Shown here: positions 28,667 to 36,139 of the stretch, in pieces | How the letters are laid out: every line of letters begins with the position of its first letter | How positions within the stretch are numbered: the first letter of the stretch is position 1 | Assembly (NCBI RefSeq): GCF_000803645.1 | Contig: NZ_CP009122.1 | Coordinates: 3,448,501-3,512,500 of the forward strand | DNA from: Sphingopyxis fribergensis | GTDB lineage: Bacteria > Pseudomonadota > Alphaproteobacteria > Sphingomonadales > Sphingomonadaceae | Direction of reading: 5' to 3' | DNA length: 64,000 nt | Position numbers and translations under genes: made by a program | Notes under the pieces: model-generated | Seen by the model: the letters and a program-made list of their open reading frames with translations, nothing else | Database searches by the model: none | What the model was told of the DNA's origin: nothing

Positions 28667-29689
28667 TCACTTGGCCGCGGCGGGCGCGTCCTCGATCGTC
28701 AGCTCGCTCTGCAAAATCACACGTTTTGCGACCTTCTTGCCATTCTCATCAACGAAGGGCTGGTAACGTGCCTGCGCCCCAAACGTGTCACAGGGTGTCA
28801 TGCCGTTCGGCGCGGCGCCGAATTTTCCGGTGTTCGAAAAGCGGCAATCGACAACGCGGCCGTCGGCGCCCACTTGCACCGTCATCGTCGCGCTGCCCGG
28901 CTCGCCCAACGGGAAAGCGGCGCTGGATGGAATCGACACGCCAGCGTCACCGCCCGTGCCCTCGCGCGGCAGCGACCATTGGAATGTCGCCGCGACAATC
29001 CCCTTCGTCGGCTTGCCGTCGCTGTCGAGCGCCGGCAGGAATTTGCCTTCACTGCGCATCAGGGCGCACGCTGCCTCGTCGAGCGTCGCGGACAGGCTGC
29101 TTTCGTTGACCTTGCAACCCGCGACCTGTCCGGCGCTATCGATGTTGAGTTCCATATGGACCACGCCCTCCTCGCGCGCAGCGCGGGCGGCAGCCGGATA
29201 GTGCGCCGCGGGATCGATGCGCTTGAATGCGTCGTCGGGGATTGCACCGCGCGGCCAGCTTTCCTGTGCCGGATCGAGCCCAAAGCCAGCCACCGCTACC
29301 GGATAAGTGCCTTTCCCGGGAATCTGCCAGCGTATCCGGTTGCTGTAGGTCCCCCCGACGGCCTCGCCGCGCGCGTTGCGCCCTGGCGTAAAGCGCGCGC
29401 GTTGCATGATCAATTGGCACGTCACCGCATCGAGATCGCCGTGGCCGCTCGGCGCGATGATGTCACAGCCCGTGGGCAGACCGTCGGCGCCGATCGTCAG
29501 CTGGAACCCCGTCGTTCCCTCGCGCTCCTCGCGCATCGCGCTGGCCGGATAATCGTCGTTCGTGACCCAGCTTCCCGGATTGGTCGCCGGTGCCATCCCC
29601 TTTTCCACGTCTGCGGCGTCTCCTTGCGCCGCGGCGAGCGCCAGCACGATCGCCATCCCCGGTTGCAACATCGCCTCCATCCCCTTCAT
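28667..29689 (-). CDS. Periplasmic protein with repeated TonB C-terminal-like domains
   Basis: 340 residues from the ATG at 29689, which overlaps the stop of the upstream gene (ATGA). After a short hydrophobic leader (MLQPGMAIVLALAAAQGDAA) three copies of a TonB-C-like unit can be seen. Each has a G-x-V-xx-C turn: IGADGLPTGCDII, IDSAGQVAGCKVN and VGADGRVVDCRFS, with a preceding YP-A-A-R-E-E-like strand (HYPAAARAAREEG). There is no N-terminal TonB anchor or Pro-rich spacer, so it is not an ordinary energy transducer. Role unknown. Confidence 0.72.
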   Translation of the reverse strand: MKGMEAMLQPGMAIVLALAAAQGDAADVEKGMAPATNPGSWVTNDDYPASAMREEREGTTGFQLTIGADGLPTGCDIIAPSGHGDLDAVTCQLIMQRARFTPGRNARGEAVGGTYSNRIRWQIPGKGTYPVAVAGFGLDPAQESWPRGAIPDDAFKRIDPAAHYPAAARAAREEGVVHMELNIDSAGQVAGCKVNESSLSATLDEAACALMRSEGKFLPALDSDGKPTKGIVAATFQWSLPREGTGGDAGVSIPSSAAFPLGEPGSATMTVQVGADGRVVDCRFSNTGKFGAAPNGMTPCDTFGAQARYQPFVDENGKKVAKRVILQSELTIEDAPAAAK

Positions 29690-30201
29690 CCCAATTGCGG
29701 GTTCAAGCCCCTTACTTCTATCAGAAAGCTCTTCGGCTTTTTGAACAATTTGCTCTTCCGATCGACCTTCAGCCCGACCGTTTCGGCGAGCTCCATCACG
29801 AAATGGACGCAATTGCGCTTGTTCAGGCTATAGCTCGGCTGCTCGCGGTCGCGCCATTCGGCAACCTTGGCCAACACCCGCGCATAGGTCGCATCGTCGA
29901 CGGTCACGTCGAACTGGCGATCGCTCTTCGCGATATAATCGGCTTCGGACGATTCCACCTTGCCCTTCACCGATCCCAAAAGGATCGCCGGGCTGACCGA
30001 GACGGCGGTGAAACCATAATTGGCGTCGACCGCCTCGCCCGTCGCGTCGACCGTCCCCTTCATCACGATGAAGGCGTGCGGAAAACGATCCCCAAAATCA
30101 TGACTGTAAAAGCTCACCACGACCTCGGCGCGCGCCGGGGTGGCGAGGCCCGCGCACAGCATCAACAGCGAAAATATGAAAAAACGGAGGCCGCGGGTCA
30201 T
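29686..30201 (-). CDS. Secreted protein, possible permuted NlpC/P60-like (papain-fold) protein
   Basis: 171 residues with a signal peptide (MTRGLRFFIFSLLMLCAGLATPARA). A histidine in FPHAFIVMKGT and a downstream NKRNCVHFVMELAE motif give a His-then-Cys order like circularly permuted NlpC/P60 or LRAT-type papain folds; this is inference from motif order only. The C-terminus is basic (KVDRKSKLFKKPKS). It is ATGA-coupled to the TonB-C-repeat gene. Confidence 0.6.
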   Translation of the reverse strand: MTRGLRFFIFSLLMLCAGLATPARAEVVVSFYSHDFGDRFPHAFIVMKGTVDATGEAVDANYGFTAVSVSPAILLGSVKGKVESSEADYIAKSDRQFDVTVDDATYARVLAKVAEWRDREQPSYSLNKRNCVHFVMELAETVGLKVDRKSKLFKKPKSFLIEVRGLNPQLG

Positions 30202-30251
30202 CCTTGCCCTCTTAGCGAGCGGAGCTTCGCCTTGCCAAGCCGCGATTGCCG

Positions 30252-30269
30252 CTTGACGGAAACGTCAAC
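30252..30269. promoter_or_regulatory. LiuR-like operator upstream of the SDR gene
   Basis: CTTGACGGAAACGTCAAC differs from the operator at 13683-13700 at two of 18 positions. It lies about 42 bases before the SDR start, which suggests shared control with the crotonase-thiolase operon. Confidence 0.5.
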
Positions 30270-30310
30270 TTCGCATCTTGTCGCGCTGACATCAATGTAA
30301 GGGGGGCTCC

Positions 30311-31114
30311 GTGGCAAGAAAGGCGATTTTCATCACCGGGGGCGGATCGGGCATCGGCCGCGCGGTGGCGCGCCATTTTGCCGGTCAGGGCTGGTTCGTC
30401 GGCATCGCCGACGTCAACAGCACCGGGATCGATGAAACCGCCGCGCTGCTCCCGGCAGGCGCCTCGTCGCGCCATGTGATGGATGTTCGCGATCGCGACC
30501 AGTGGCAGGCCGCGCTCGACGCCTTCGCCCTCCAAAGCGGCGGCCGCCTCGACGTGCTGTTCAACAACGCCGGCATCGGCACCGGCGGCCAGTTCGCCGA
30601 CATGCCGCCCGCCGAGGCCGACCGGCTGATCGCGATCAATTTCGGCGGCGTCGTCAACGGCATCTATATGGCGCTGCCGCTGCTGCGCGCGACCCCCGGA
30701 TCGACGATCCTCAACACCGGATCGGCGTCGGGCTTTTACGGCGTCGCGGGCCTCGCCATCTATTCGGCGACCAAATTCGCGGTACGCGGCCTGACCGAGG
30801 CGCTCGAGATCGAGTTCGCCAAGCACGACATAAAGGTCCGCTCGCTGATGCCGGGCTTCATCGACACCCCATTGCTCGACCAGGTCAGCGCCGACAGCAA
30901 CGAACCGGCGCGCAATCGCCTGTCCGACAGCGGGTTCGAAATCATCCCCGTCGAACGCGTCGCCGAGGCGGCGTGGGGGGCGGTGCACGGCACGAGTGTC
31001 CATACAACGGTCGGCAAGATGGCGAAGCGGCTCTCGCGCCTCGCGCGCTGGTTCCCTGGCCTGATCGTCCGCCAGTCGAAGAAGATCGACGGGCTGGGGA
31101 CGGCGGGGCATTGA
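30311..31114 (+). CDS. Short-chain dehydrogenase/reductase
   Basis: 267 residues from a GTG at 30311 preceded by a G-rich ribosome-binding stretch (AAGGGGGG). Classical SDR motifs are TGGGSGIGRAVA (NAD(P) binding), FNNAGIG (NNAG strand), the catalytic serine in LNTGSASGFYG, and YSATKFAVRG (Y-x3-K). The C-terminal ~40 residues are basic. Substrate unknown; the LiuR-like site suggests a role in lipid or branched-chain catabolism. Confidence 0.92.
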   Translation: MARKAIFITGGGSGIGRAVARHFAGQGWFVGIADVNSTGIDETAALLPAGASSRHVMDVRDRDQWQAALDAFALQSGGRLDVLFNNAGIGTGGQFADMPPAEADRLIAINFGGVVNGIYMALPLLRATPGSTILNTGSASGFYGVAGLAIYSATKFAVRGLTEALEIEFAKHDIKVRSLMPGFIDTPLLDQVSADSNEPARNRLSDSGFEIIPVERVAEAAWGAVHGTSVHTTVGKMAKRLSRLARWFPGLIVRQSKKIDGLGTAGH

Positions 31115-31178
31115 GTTTTTGAAGCGAAAGCTCGGTGTCGGTTTTGGGGTGGGAAGCCGACGTTCGCTGACTGTCTTT

Positions 31179-31251
31179 CGTCATCCCGGACTTGATCCGG
31201 GATCCATGACGACGGTGCAGCTGTGGATCCCGGATCAAGTCCGGGATGACG
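31179..31251. repeat. Intergenic inverted repeat, family A, copy 2
   Basis: Head-to-head arms CGTCATCCCGGACTTGATCC and complement, around a ~15-bp centre. It lies between convergent genes (SDR and GIN-domain). Confidence 0.88.
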
Positions 31252-31299
31252 ATGATGGGTAGATCCGCAACCGGTCGTTAGCAGACTGCCGACCGCAAC

Positions 31300-32010
31300 C
31301 TATTTCACCGCCCCGCACGTCACCGACCCGCTGCCGACATTGCGCACCGTACAGACCGGTTTCCCCAGCACCACGGTCTTGCCGATCCCGCGCGCGGTGA
31401 TCGCCGCGCTCTTGACCGCGCGCAAGATGTGATCGCCCGCGCCCTCGCTGTCGCTGATCAGCTCGTCGACCGCGAGCGCGCCGGCGTCGACCGCCCCCGC
31501 CCCCGACAGCGTGATCTGCGCATTCTTGGCGGCCCCGCCAAGGGTCATTGTGCCGTTCCCGACCATCGCAACCGACAGGCGATCGGCACCGATCTGGCCG
31601 ACGGTCAGCCGTCCGGGTCCGCGCAAGCCGACCATCGCGCGCTGCCCCTGCAACTTGTCGATCTGAAGCGACCCCGCACCCGCGAGCGTCGCCGAGTTCA
31701 GATTGGCGGCGTTGACGCGAACCACCACCGGCCCGCGCGGACCGCGGCGTTTCTCGTCGCCCGCGAACTGGCGCTGGCTGATCACCAGCTTGCCGTTAGC
31801 CGCCTCGACGCTCAGCCGATCGAGTGCATCCTGCGGCCCGCTCGCCACGGCGCTGACGGGCGTACGCGTGACGACCTCGACCGTCACATCGGCGCTCACG
31901 TCGATCGCCTCGAAGCTGGTAAGGCCATAGCGCTTTTCCGCCGCCAATGCGGGGGCGGAGGCAAGCAGGGCGGTGGCCGCAATCGCGGCGCATCTTATGG
32001 CAAATGTCAT
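31300..32010 (-). CDS. Secreted GIN-domain protein (DUF2807)
   Basis: 236 residues with a signal peptide (MTFAIRCAAIAATALLASAPALA). The mature part is a right-handed beta-helix-like GIN domain with repeating strands such as LNSATLAGAGSLQIDKL, LRGPGRLTVGQIG and LSGAGAVDAGAL. The C-terminus keeps the CTVRNVGSGSVTCG signature. Function is unknown, probably an envelope-exposed scaffold. It lies 43 bases downstream of a paralogue on the same strand. Confidence 0.85.
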   Translation of the reverse strand: MTFAIRCAAIAATALLASAPALAAEKRYGLTSFEAIDVSADVTVEVVTRTPVSAVASGPQDALDRLSVEAANGKLVISQRQFAGDEKRRGPRGPVVVRVNAANLNSATLAGAGSLQIDKLQGQRAMVGLRGPGRLTVGQIGADRLSVAMVGNGTMTLGGAAKNAQITLSGAGAVDAGALAVDELISDSEGAGDHILRAVKSAAITARGIGKTVVLGKPVCTVRNVGSGSVTCGAVK

Positions 32011-32053
32011 GGTGCCGCCTTACCCCGTTCGGGCGGGCGGCACCAGCACGGCA

Positions 32054-32797
32054 TTATTTGCAGGTCGCAGTGCCCGATCCCATCTGGCGCGTCGAACAGC
32101 TCGCCCCGCCGGTCAGCGTCACATCGCCCGATCCGAGGATCCGGATATCGGCCTTGCCGGTCGCCTGCGCGTCGACATTGCCCGACCCGGTCACCGACAC
32201 TTCGAGCGTCGTCGCGACGAGCCCGTCGGCGTCGATGTCGCCCGATCCCGTCACGCTGAGTTCGCCCGATCCGATCGTGCCGCTGGCAATCTCGATGTCG
32301 CCCGAACCCGACACTGTGATGTCGGCACGCTTGCCCGTCAGCTTCGCGACCTTGAGGTCGCCCGAGCCGGTGACCACTGCCTCGACCGCGTCGCCGTCGA
32401 CGGCATCCGCGTCGATCGTTCCCGATCCGGTCAGCCGCACCTTGGTCAGTCGCGGCATGGTGATCGCGATATCCAGATCATCGTCATCACGGTTCGAGAA
32501 GCTCAAGCCGTCGCGTTTGCGTCCGATCGACAGCTCCGGTCCGTCGAGCTTGATTTCCAGCCGGTCGAGCGTCGCCTTGCGGCCGCGCGCGGTGATCGAA
32601 AATTTGTCGCCCCGGCGGATGGTGACATCGTCGGGACCTGCAACCTTGACAGCGGTAAAGCCGGTAAGGTCATAGGTCTGGGTCGTGATCGGCCCGGCGC
32701 TGGTCGGCCGCTCGGCCTGCGTGTCATTGCTCGGCGCCGCGCCGTTGCAGCCGGTCACAAGCACCAGCGGCAAAATCGCCATCATCCAGTTCCGCAT
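32054..32797 (-). CDS. GIN-domain (DUF2807) lipoprotein
   Basis: 247 residues from the ATG at 32797, seven bases after AGGAG (an adjacent ATG at 32800 is the alternative). A lipobox (LVLVTGC) predicts a lipoprotein. The body has regularly repeated GSG strands (VRLTGSGTIDADAV, AVVTGSGDLKVAKL, ITVSGSGDIEIASG, LSVTGSGDIDADG, VSVTGSGNVDAQA) and ends in CSTRQMGSGTATCK, like its paralogue. The repeats suggest a beta-helix. Role unknown. Confidence 0.85.
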   Translation of the reverse strand: MRNWMMAILPLVLVTGCNGAAPSNDTQAERPTSAGPITTQTYDLTGFTAVKVAGPDDVTIRRGDKFSITARGRKATLDRLEIKLDGPELSIGRKRDGLSFSNRDDDDLDIAITMPRLTKVRLTGSGTIDADAVDGDAVEAVVTGSGDLKVAKLTGKRADITVSGSGDIEIASGTIGSGELSVTGSGDIDADGLVATTLEVSVTGSGNVDAQATGKADIRILGSGDVTLTGGASCSTRQMGSGTATCK

Positions 32798-32922
32798 CAT
32801 CAATCTCCTTTGTGTATTGCTTGCATAACACACGTGTCCGGCGCTGTCCAGCAGCCTTGCCATCTTGTCGCCACCTTCGGCGTCCAGAGGTACGATTCTC
32901 CCCCGAAACCGAAAGCCAGACC

Positions 32923-32944
32923 ATGAGCGTAGCCTTTCGCCGCG
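32923..32944 (+). other. Left attachment site (attL), duplicated start of the elongation-factor gene
   Basis: This copy starts ATGAGCGTAGCCTTTCGCCG and continues in frame only to a stop at 32956-32958, leaving an 11-residue remnant (MSVAFRRVRLR). It marks where the chromosomal gene began before insertion. The sequence upstream of it is presumably the original leader. Confidence 0.75.
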
Positions 32945-33056
32945 TGAGGCTCCGGTAATAAAATTACAAAATAACCGCATGATAACGTTAGAAAATGCTG
33001 ATTTTAGCGATTTTCAGCGGGATATTTTACGTTGCTGGGTGCGCCCTTATGCGAAA

Positions 33057-33076
33057 GTGGGATACGCCGGGATACG
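33057..33076 (+). repeat. Left-end arm motifs (GTGGGATACG, CCGGGATACG)
   Basis: Two tandem GGGATACG motifs about 130 bases inside the left end. The matching motifs at the right end (36018-36027 direct, 36039-36048 and 36092-36101 inverted) suggest recombinase or excisionase arm sites. Confidence 0.6.
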
Positions 33077-33166
33077 AGCCCAAGAAAACCACGTAATTCC
33101 AGTCACTTGCAGCCGACCTTAGCCTTTCAGATTGAAAGGGTTGATCGCGCGTCAAGCGCACTCTGC

Positions 33167-34093
33167 CTATCGTGAAATGCCGGCCTTCAATCGACGACGA
33201 TGGAGCACCATCGCGTTTTTCCGACCGGACCATGATGAATCCACAACGGCCGCTTCGCTCAGCTTGCCGATCAGCGAGGGGAGTAGCCGCAGCTTTTCCA
33301 CCGCCGTGGTTGCGCTTGCCTCTTCCTGCTCAAGATCAGCGATGCCCTTCGCCCGGCGATGGGGAACCTCTCGGCCCCTTTTGGTCTTCGCGACACCGGT
33401 GAGCACGCGCGGTTGGCCCGGCGAAAAATTCTTCAGTTTGTGTGTGCGGAGGCCATAGAGCGCGACGATTTTGGCGGCTTCCCGCTGCAATTCTCGATTG
33501 GCGAATTTTCCGGTGATTGACATGTCATCGACATACAGCGTGAATTCGCAGCCGAGCCTCTTCGCTGCTGCGTCGATCTCATCGAACATGGGCTTGTAGG
33601 CCCAAAATGACAGAATGGTGCTAGCGTTACCGCCCGTGGGCAGATGCCCATCGTAGGTAAGCAACCGCCGCGCGCGGGATGCTACATCCGCCGGATATTC
33701 CAACGTCTCTTCAAAAAACCGCTGAACATAATGGGAGCTCGATGATGGGAAAAATTTCTGCACGTCGAGTTTTATGCAAGCCTGTTCCGCACCGTGCTGG
33801 TTGGCGTTGGTTATGTAGGACCGGCCTTTGACGCCGGAGTGCAGATAGTCGGGCGTCTCGATTTGAGCGAGGAGACGCGCAAAACGCTGCTGGACCAGTT
33901 TCAGTTGAGGCTTTGGCTCCTCGATAGTGCGGTTCGATTTGCGATCATGCCGAACGAGGTAATTGCTATCACCAAAATCCAACAACCGCTCGAGGGTCGA
34001 GCGTGGGATAAGGAGCATCTCGGCCAAGCGGCGAGGCGAGGTCAATTTGAACACCGCGCTGCCGCGGAGCGGGACTCTCTTATGCGTGCTCAT
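33167..34093 (-). CDS. Retron-type reverse transcriptase
   Basis: 308 residues. The RT palm is complete: first catalytic aspartate D110 in KLDVQKFFPS, LPTGGNAST (151-159) in place of the usual LPQGxxxSP, and YVDD (187-190) as the catalytic pair. Retron hallmarks are NANQH (96-100), matching the region X NAxxH motif, and VLTG (230-233), matching the region Y VTG triplet. There is no maturase or endonuclease domain, arguing against a group II intron protein. It overlaps the XRE gene by 14 bases, so the two are coupled. Retron RTs copy part of a structured RNA encoded upstream into msDNA and work in phage defence with an effector protein. The stop is followed by a CCTTTCA-GAT-TGAAAGG hairpin (33123-33139). 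Confidence 0.85.
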   Translation of the reverse strand: MSTHKRVPLRGSAVFKLTSPRRLAEMLLIPRSTLERLLDFGDSNYLVRHDRKSNRTIEEPKPQLKLVQQRFARLLAQIETPDYLHSGVKGRSYITNANQHGAEQACIKLDVQKFFPSSSSHYVQRFFEETLEYPADVASRARRLLTYDGHLPTGGNASTILSFWAYKPMFDEIDAAAKRLGCEFTLYVDDMSITGKFANRELQREAAKIVALYGLRTHKLKNFSPGQPRVLTGVAKTKRGREVPHRRAKGIADLEQEEASATTAVEKLRLLPSLIGKLSEAAVVDSSWSGRKNAMVLHRRRLKAGISR

Positions 34094-34397
34094 GCTCGTC
34101 TCGCTCCGCTGTTACGGTAGCAATCCAATCGAGCATCTTGAGGGTCTTCCCGGCCACGAAGGTCCGAGTTTTTTCCGCGGGCGAGGAGGTAGCCGCTTGT
34201 TCGGCAAAGAACAGGAGCGACGATAGGGGGATCGAGAAGGCGGTCGCGTATTTCTCCAACACCTCCATCGTGACCTTCTTATCGCCACGTTCGAGTTCGG
34301 TGATGTAGGATTTCGAGAGCCCGACACGATCCGCGGTTTGCGTCTTGTTGAGGTCGTGGAAGACCCGAACCAGCCGCAGCGCTTCGTTGAGCATCAT
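34080..34397 (-). CDS. XRE-family HTH protein of the RT operon
   Basis: 105 residues. An N-terminal helix-turn-helix (LNKTQTADRVGLSKSYITELERGDKKVTMEVLEKYATAF) is followed by a ~45-residue tail (FFAEQAATSSPAEKTRTFVAGKTLKMLDWIATV) that may be a partner-binding helix. It lies 21 bases after the small cationic gene and overlaps the RT start. It could repress the operon or act as an antitoxin for the small protein. Adjacent ATGs at 34397 and 34394. Confidence 0.85.
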   Translation of the reverse strand: MMLNEALRLVRVFHDLNKTQTADRVGLSKSYITELERGDKKVTMEVLEKYATAFSIPLSSLLFFAEQAATSSPAEKTRTFVAGKTLKMLDWIATVTAERDEHEHA

Positions 34398-34418
34398 GCG
34401 TTCCTTCCGTTATGACGC

Positions 34419-34622
34419 CTAGAAGTGACGGAACATTTCGAGGACCCCGTTGATCAGTTTCACGATGGCAGTTGCCATCTTGATCAGCGACATCAAGACA
34501 AGGCGGTTCCGTAGAACCTTCTTGAGGCTCCACCGCACTGCCTCAGCAATGCGACGGCCCGCCTGTCGTCCGTACTTCCACAACCCGGCGTCTGGGCTCT
34601 TTTTCGGCAAATTAGCCATCAT
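34419..34622 (-). CDS. Small cationic, hydrophobic-tailed protein; candidate retron effector
   Basis: 67 residues, start set by GGGAG four bases before the ATG at 34622 (or seven before the ATG at 34619). The first half is basic (LPKKSPDAGLWKYGRQAGRR, SLKKVLRNR). The second half is a ~24-residue hydrophobic or amphipathic helix containing LVLMSLIKMATAIVKL and ending GVLEMFRHF. Net charge is strongly positive. No family recognised; the form is that of a membrane-active toxin. Its position between the structured RNA region and the XRE-RT pair is where retron effectors are often found. Confidence 0.65.
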   Translation of the reverse strand: MMANLPKKSPDAGLWKYGRQAGRRIAEAVRWSLKKVLRNRLVLMSLIKMATAIVKLINGVLEMFRHF

Positions 34623-34665
34623 AGTGCTCCCAGACTCTCGCCCGGCCGAATTGCCGGACGATCTG

Positions 34666-34809
34666 CACACAGCCTGAGAGCGGATCAGGGTTGAGGTTCA
34701 ACTCCTAGGCGCACACTGCACAAGAGATATTCAAAAATTGAATAACTCAGTACCGGGTCAGCTTCGTCTCTCCGGACGCCGGGACGCCGAGAGAGGTGTT
34801 GGCTATGTG
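34666..34809 (-). ncRNA. Candidate retron msr-msd RNA
   Basis: This lies in a ~350-base non-coding gap upstream of the small protein gene. Read on the minus strand, CACAUAGCC (34809-34801) can pair with GGCUGUGUG (34674-34666) over nine pairs with one G-U, like the a1/a2 repeats that bracket retron RNAs. A UAGC lies at the 5' arm, where a priming G would be. Inside are an 8-bp bulged hairpin with an 11-base loop (34768-34795), an A/U-rich stem of about 11 pairs (34724-34748) and GTTGA-ACC-TCAAC (34690-34702). Just upstream are two more hairpins (34810-34831; 34832-34847 with a UUCG loop), so the true 5' end may be further out. Boundaries are uncertain. Confidence 0.42.
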
Positions 34810-34920
34810 GTAAAGGCTGCGAGGCCTTCACTGACGGCGAACCGTCACGCTTTTGGTGCAAAATCTCCATTACCAAGACGCTGAGGACCCTATACGCGGC
34901 CAGTTCGCGCATTGCAAGCA

Positions 34921-34943
34921 AAAGTTCGCCAGTGGCGAACTTT
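34921..34943 (-). terminator. Hairpin downstream of the second XRE gene
   Basis: A perfect 10-bp stem (AAAGTTCGCC/GGCGAACTTT) with a 3-base loop, 32 bases after the XRE stop. On the minus strand it runs into TTTTGC. It could terminate the regulator's transcript or be the first hairpin of the structured RNA region. Confidence 0.5.
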
Positions 34944-34974
34944 CGGTTAGCGGCCGAATTCGGTCAGGCCGCAT

Positions 34975-35211
34975 TTATCCGCCAGCGGCTGAAGTTGCCT
35001 CTTCAATCGGATTTAACAGCTCAATAGGCTCTGCTCCCAGAGGCCGGCTCAATTCGTGAAGAGTCAAAACCGTCGGATTGCGGCGTCCGCGCTCAAGGCT
35101 GCTCAGATACTGCTGGCTAACCCCAGTGAGCTCCGACGCCTGCTCCTGCGTCAGTCCGCGGGCAGTTCGCAACCTTTTGAAGTTCAACCCGACCTGGAGG
35201 CGCACGTCCAT
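34975..35211 (-). CDS. XRE-family HTH regulator
   Basis: 78 residues, almost entirely one helix-turn-helix: NFKRLRTARGLTQEQASELTGVSQQYLSSLERGRRNPTVLTLHELSRPLG. Compact repressors of this type control prophages and integrative elements. It is divergent from the TM protein and AlpA-like genes, with an inverted repeat between them, so it probably governs the excision or maintenance side of the element. Confidence 0.87.
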   Translation of the reverse strand: MDVRLQVGLNFKRLRTARGLTQEQASELTGVSQQYLSSLERGRRNPTVLTLHELSRPLGAEPIELLNPIEEATSAAGG

Positions 35212-35236
35212 GGTGCGGACCCTGCCGGAATGGAGG

Positions 35237-35252
35237 GTTGAACATTATCAAC
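35237..35252. promoter_or_regulatory. Inverted repeat between divergent element genes
   Basis: GTTGA-N6-TCAAC, followed directly by TATAAT, in the gap between the XRE gene and the TM protein gene. A plausible operator for the XRE regulator. The same half-sites recur with a shorter spacer at 34690-34702. Confidence 0.45.
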
Positions 35253-35316
35253 TATAATATGTATTGGCGATGAGGTGATGCGGGTGTTTGGCCGCACTTG
35301 TCTGGGGTTGCACTAC

Positions 35317-35598
35317 ATGAAAGACGATTTTTCATTTGAGGCTCAATTTGGAAGCGCGACGGATCAGACCTCACAGGGTGAATCTGGAGATGCCGAGCAA
35401 CGCCGCCATGAGCCCGACTACAATATCAGCCTCAACACGGCGCTGCTGGTCATCATTGCGATCGTTGGCCTAGCTATCCTCTACCACGTCACCCGTCTGC
35501 CTGAGGGCCACCCTTACGCCAAATGCCAGCGCATCATAGGCATGGATGGTGCTTGCAAGGCTGAGGTGGCCGCCAGTCGGATGATGCGCGGGTTTTAG
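35317..35598 (+). CDS. Single-TM protein of the element, unknown
   Basis: 93 residues from the ATG at 35317 (MKDDFSFEAQFG); an upstream start at 35275 is possible. The N-terminal half is acidic and soluble. One membrane helix (TALLVIIAIVGLAILYHV) is followed by a ~35-residue tail with two cysteines (YAKCQRIIGMDGACKAEV). No family recognised. Nine bases separate it from the AlpA-like gene. Confidence 0.6.
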   Translation: MKDDFSFEAQFGSATDQTSQGESGDAEQRRHEPDYNISLNTALLVIIAIVGLAILYHVTRLPEGHPYAKCQRIIGMDGACKAEVAASRMMRGF

Positions 35599-35607
35599 CT
35601 CGAACGA

Positions 35608-35901
35608 ATGTCCGTAACTCGCGCCCCGCTGACTACCCCCCCGACACCTCGGCTGCTAGGCAACGACATGGCGGCTGCATATCTGGGTATCAGCGAACGC
35701 ATGTTCGACCAAGTCAGGACGCTGGCAAATTTTCCCCAATCGATCAAATTTGGTCGTAGGATACTTTGGGACCGCAAAGCTCTAGACGTGTTCGTCGATC
35801 GCCTGTCCGCGGAAGCGCTGGAACCCTATGATCCCTGGGACGACATACTGGCGCGTAAGCCGAGCAATAGACGGAAACGAACACGCTCCGTCGAACGCTG
35901 A
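35608..35901 (+). CDS. AlpA/excisionase-like HTH protein
   Basis: 97 residues. RLLGNDMAAAYLGISERMFDQVRTLANFPQSIKFGRRILWDRKALDVFVDRL has the MerR-like winged HTH layout of AlpA/Xis proteins: an initial recognition helix, an FPQSIK turn, then a GRR-LW strand. The tail is basic (RKPSNRRKRTRSVER). Such proteins bind attachment-site arms or activate integrases. It is the last gene before the right end, and the GGGATACG motifs follow it. Confidence 0.75.
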   Translation: MSVTRAPLTTPPTPRLLGNDMAAAYLGISERMFDQVRTLANFPQSIKFGRRILWDRKALDVFVDRLSAEALEPYDPWDDILARKPSNRRKRTRSVER

Positions 35902-36017
35902 GTCGCTTTGGTTCAATGTGCAAAACAACACGCATGCAGCGAGCCAAAATCGCATTCGACCGTCACGACCAGTAGTGCTACGGGCGAGTAATTCCGCCCT
36001 GCGAAATGATTGCCCCG

Positions 36018-36101
36018 GCGGGATACGCACGATAACCGCGTATCCCACCAGATAGACGACTATAGACAACTATAGACAATTTCGTCGTTTTCGTATCCCA
36101 C
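36018..36101. repeat. Right-end arm motifs
   Basis: GCGGGATACG at 36018-36027, then inverted CGTATCCCAC at 36039-36048 and 36092-36101. Between them, TATAGACAA is repeated. The stretch 35902-36139 holds no gene. Confidence 0.6.
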
Positions 36102-36139
36102 CACACTATGAAAACCCTAGTAAAATCAAGGTCTTAGAT

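Noticed and set aside
33167..34093. Group II intron maturase or diversity-generating RT
   Set aside because: No maturase/HNH domain, no intron RNA domains V/VI visible, and no template/variable repeat pair. The NAxxH and VTG-like motifs fit retron RTs better.
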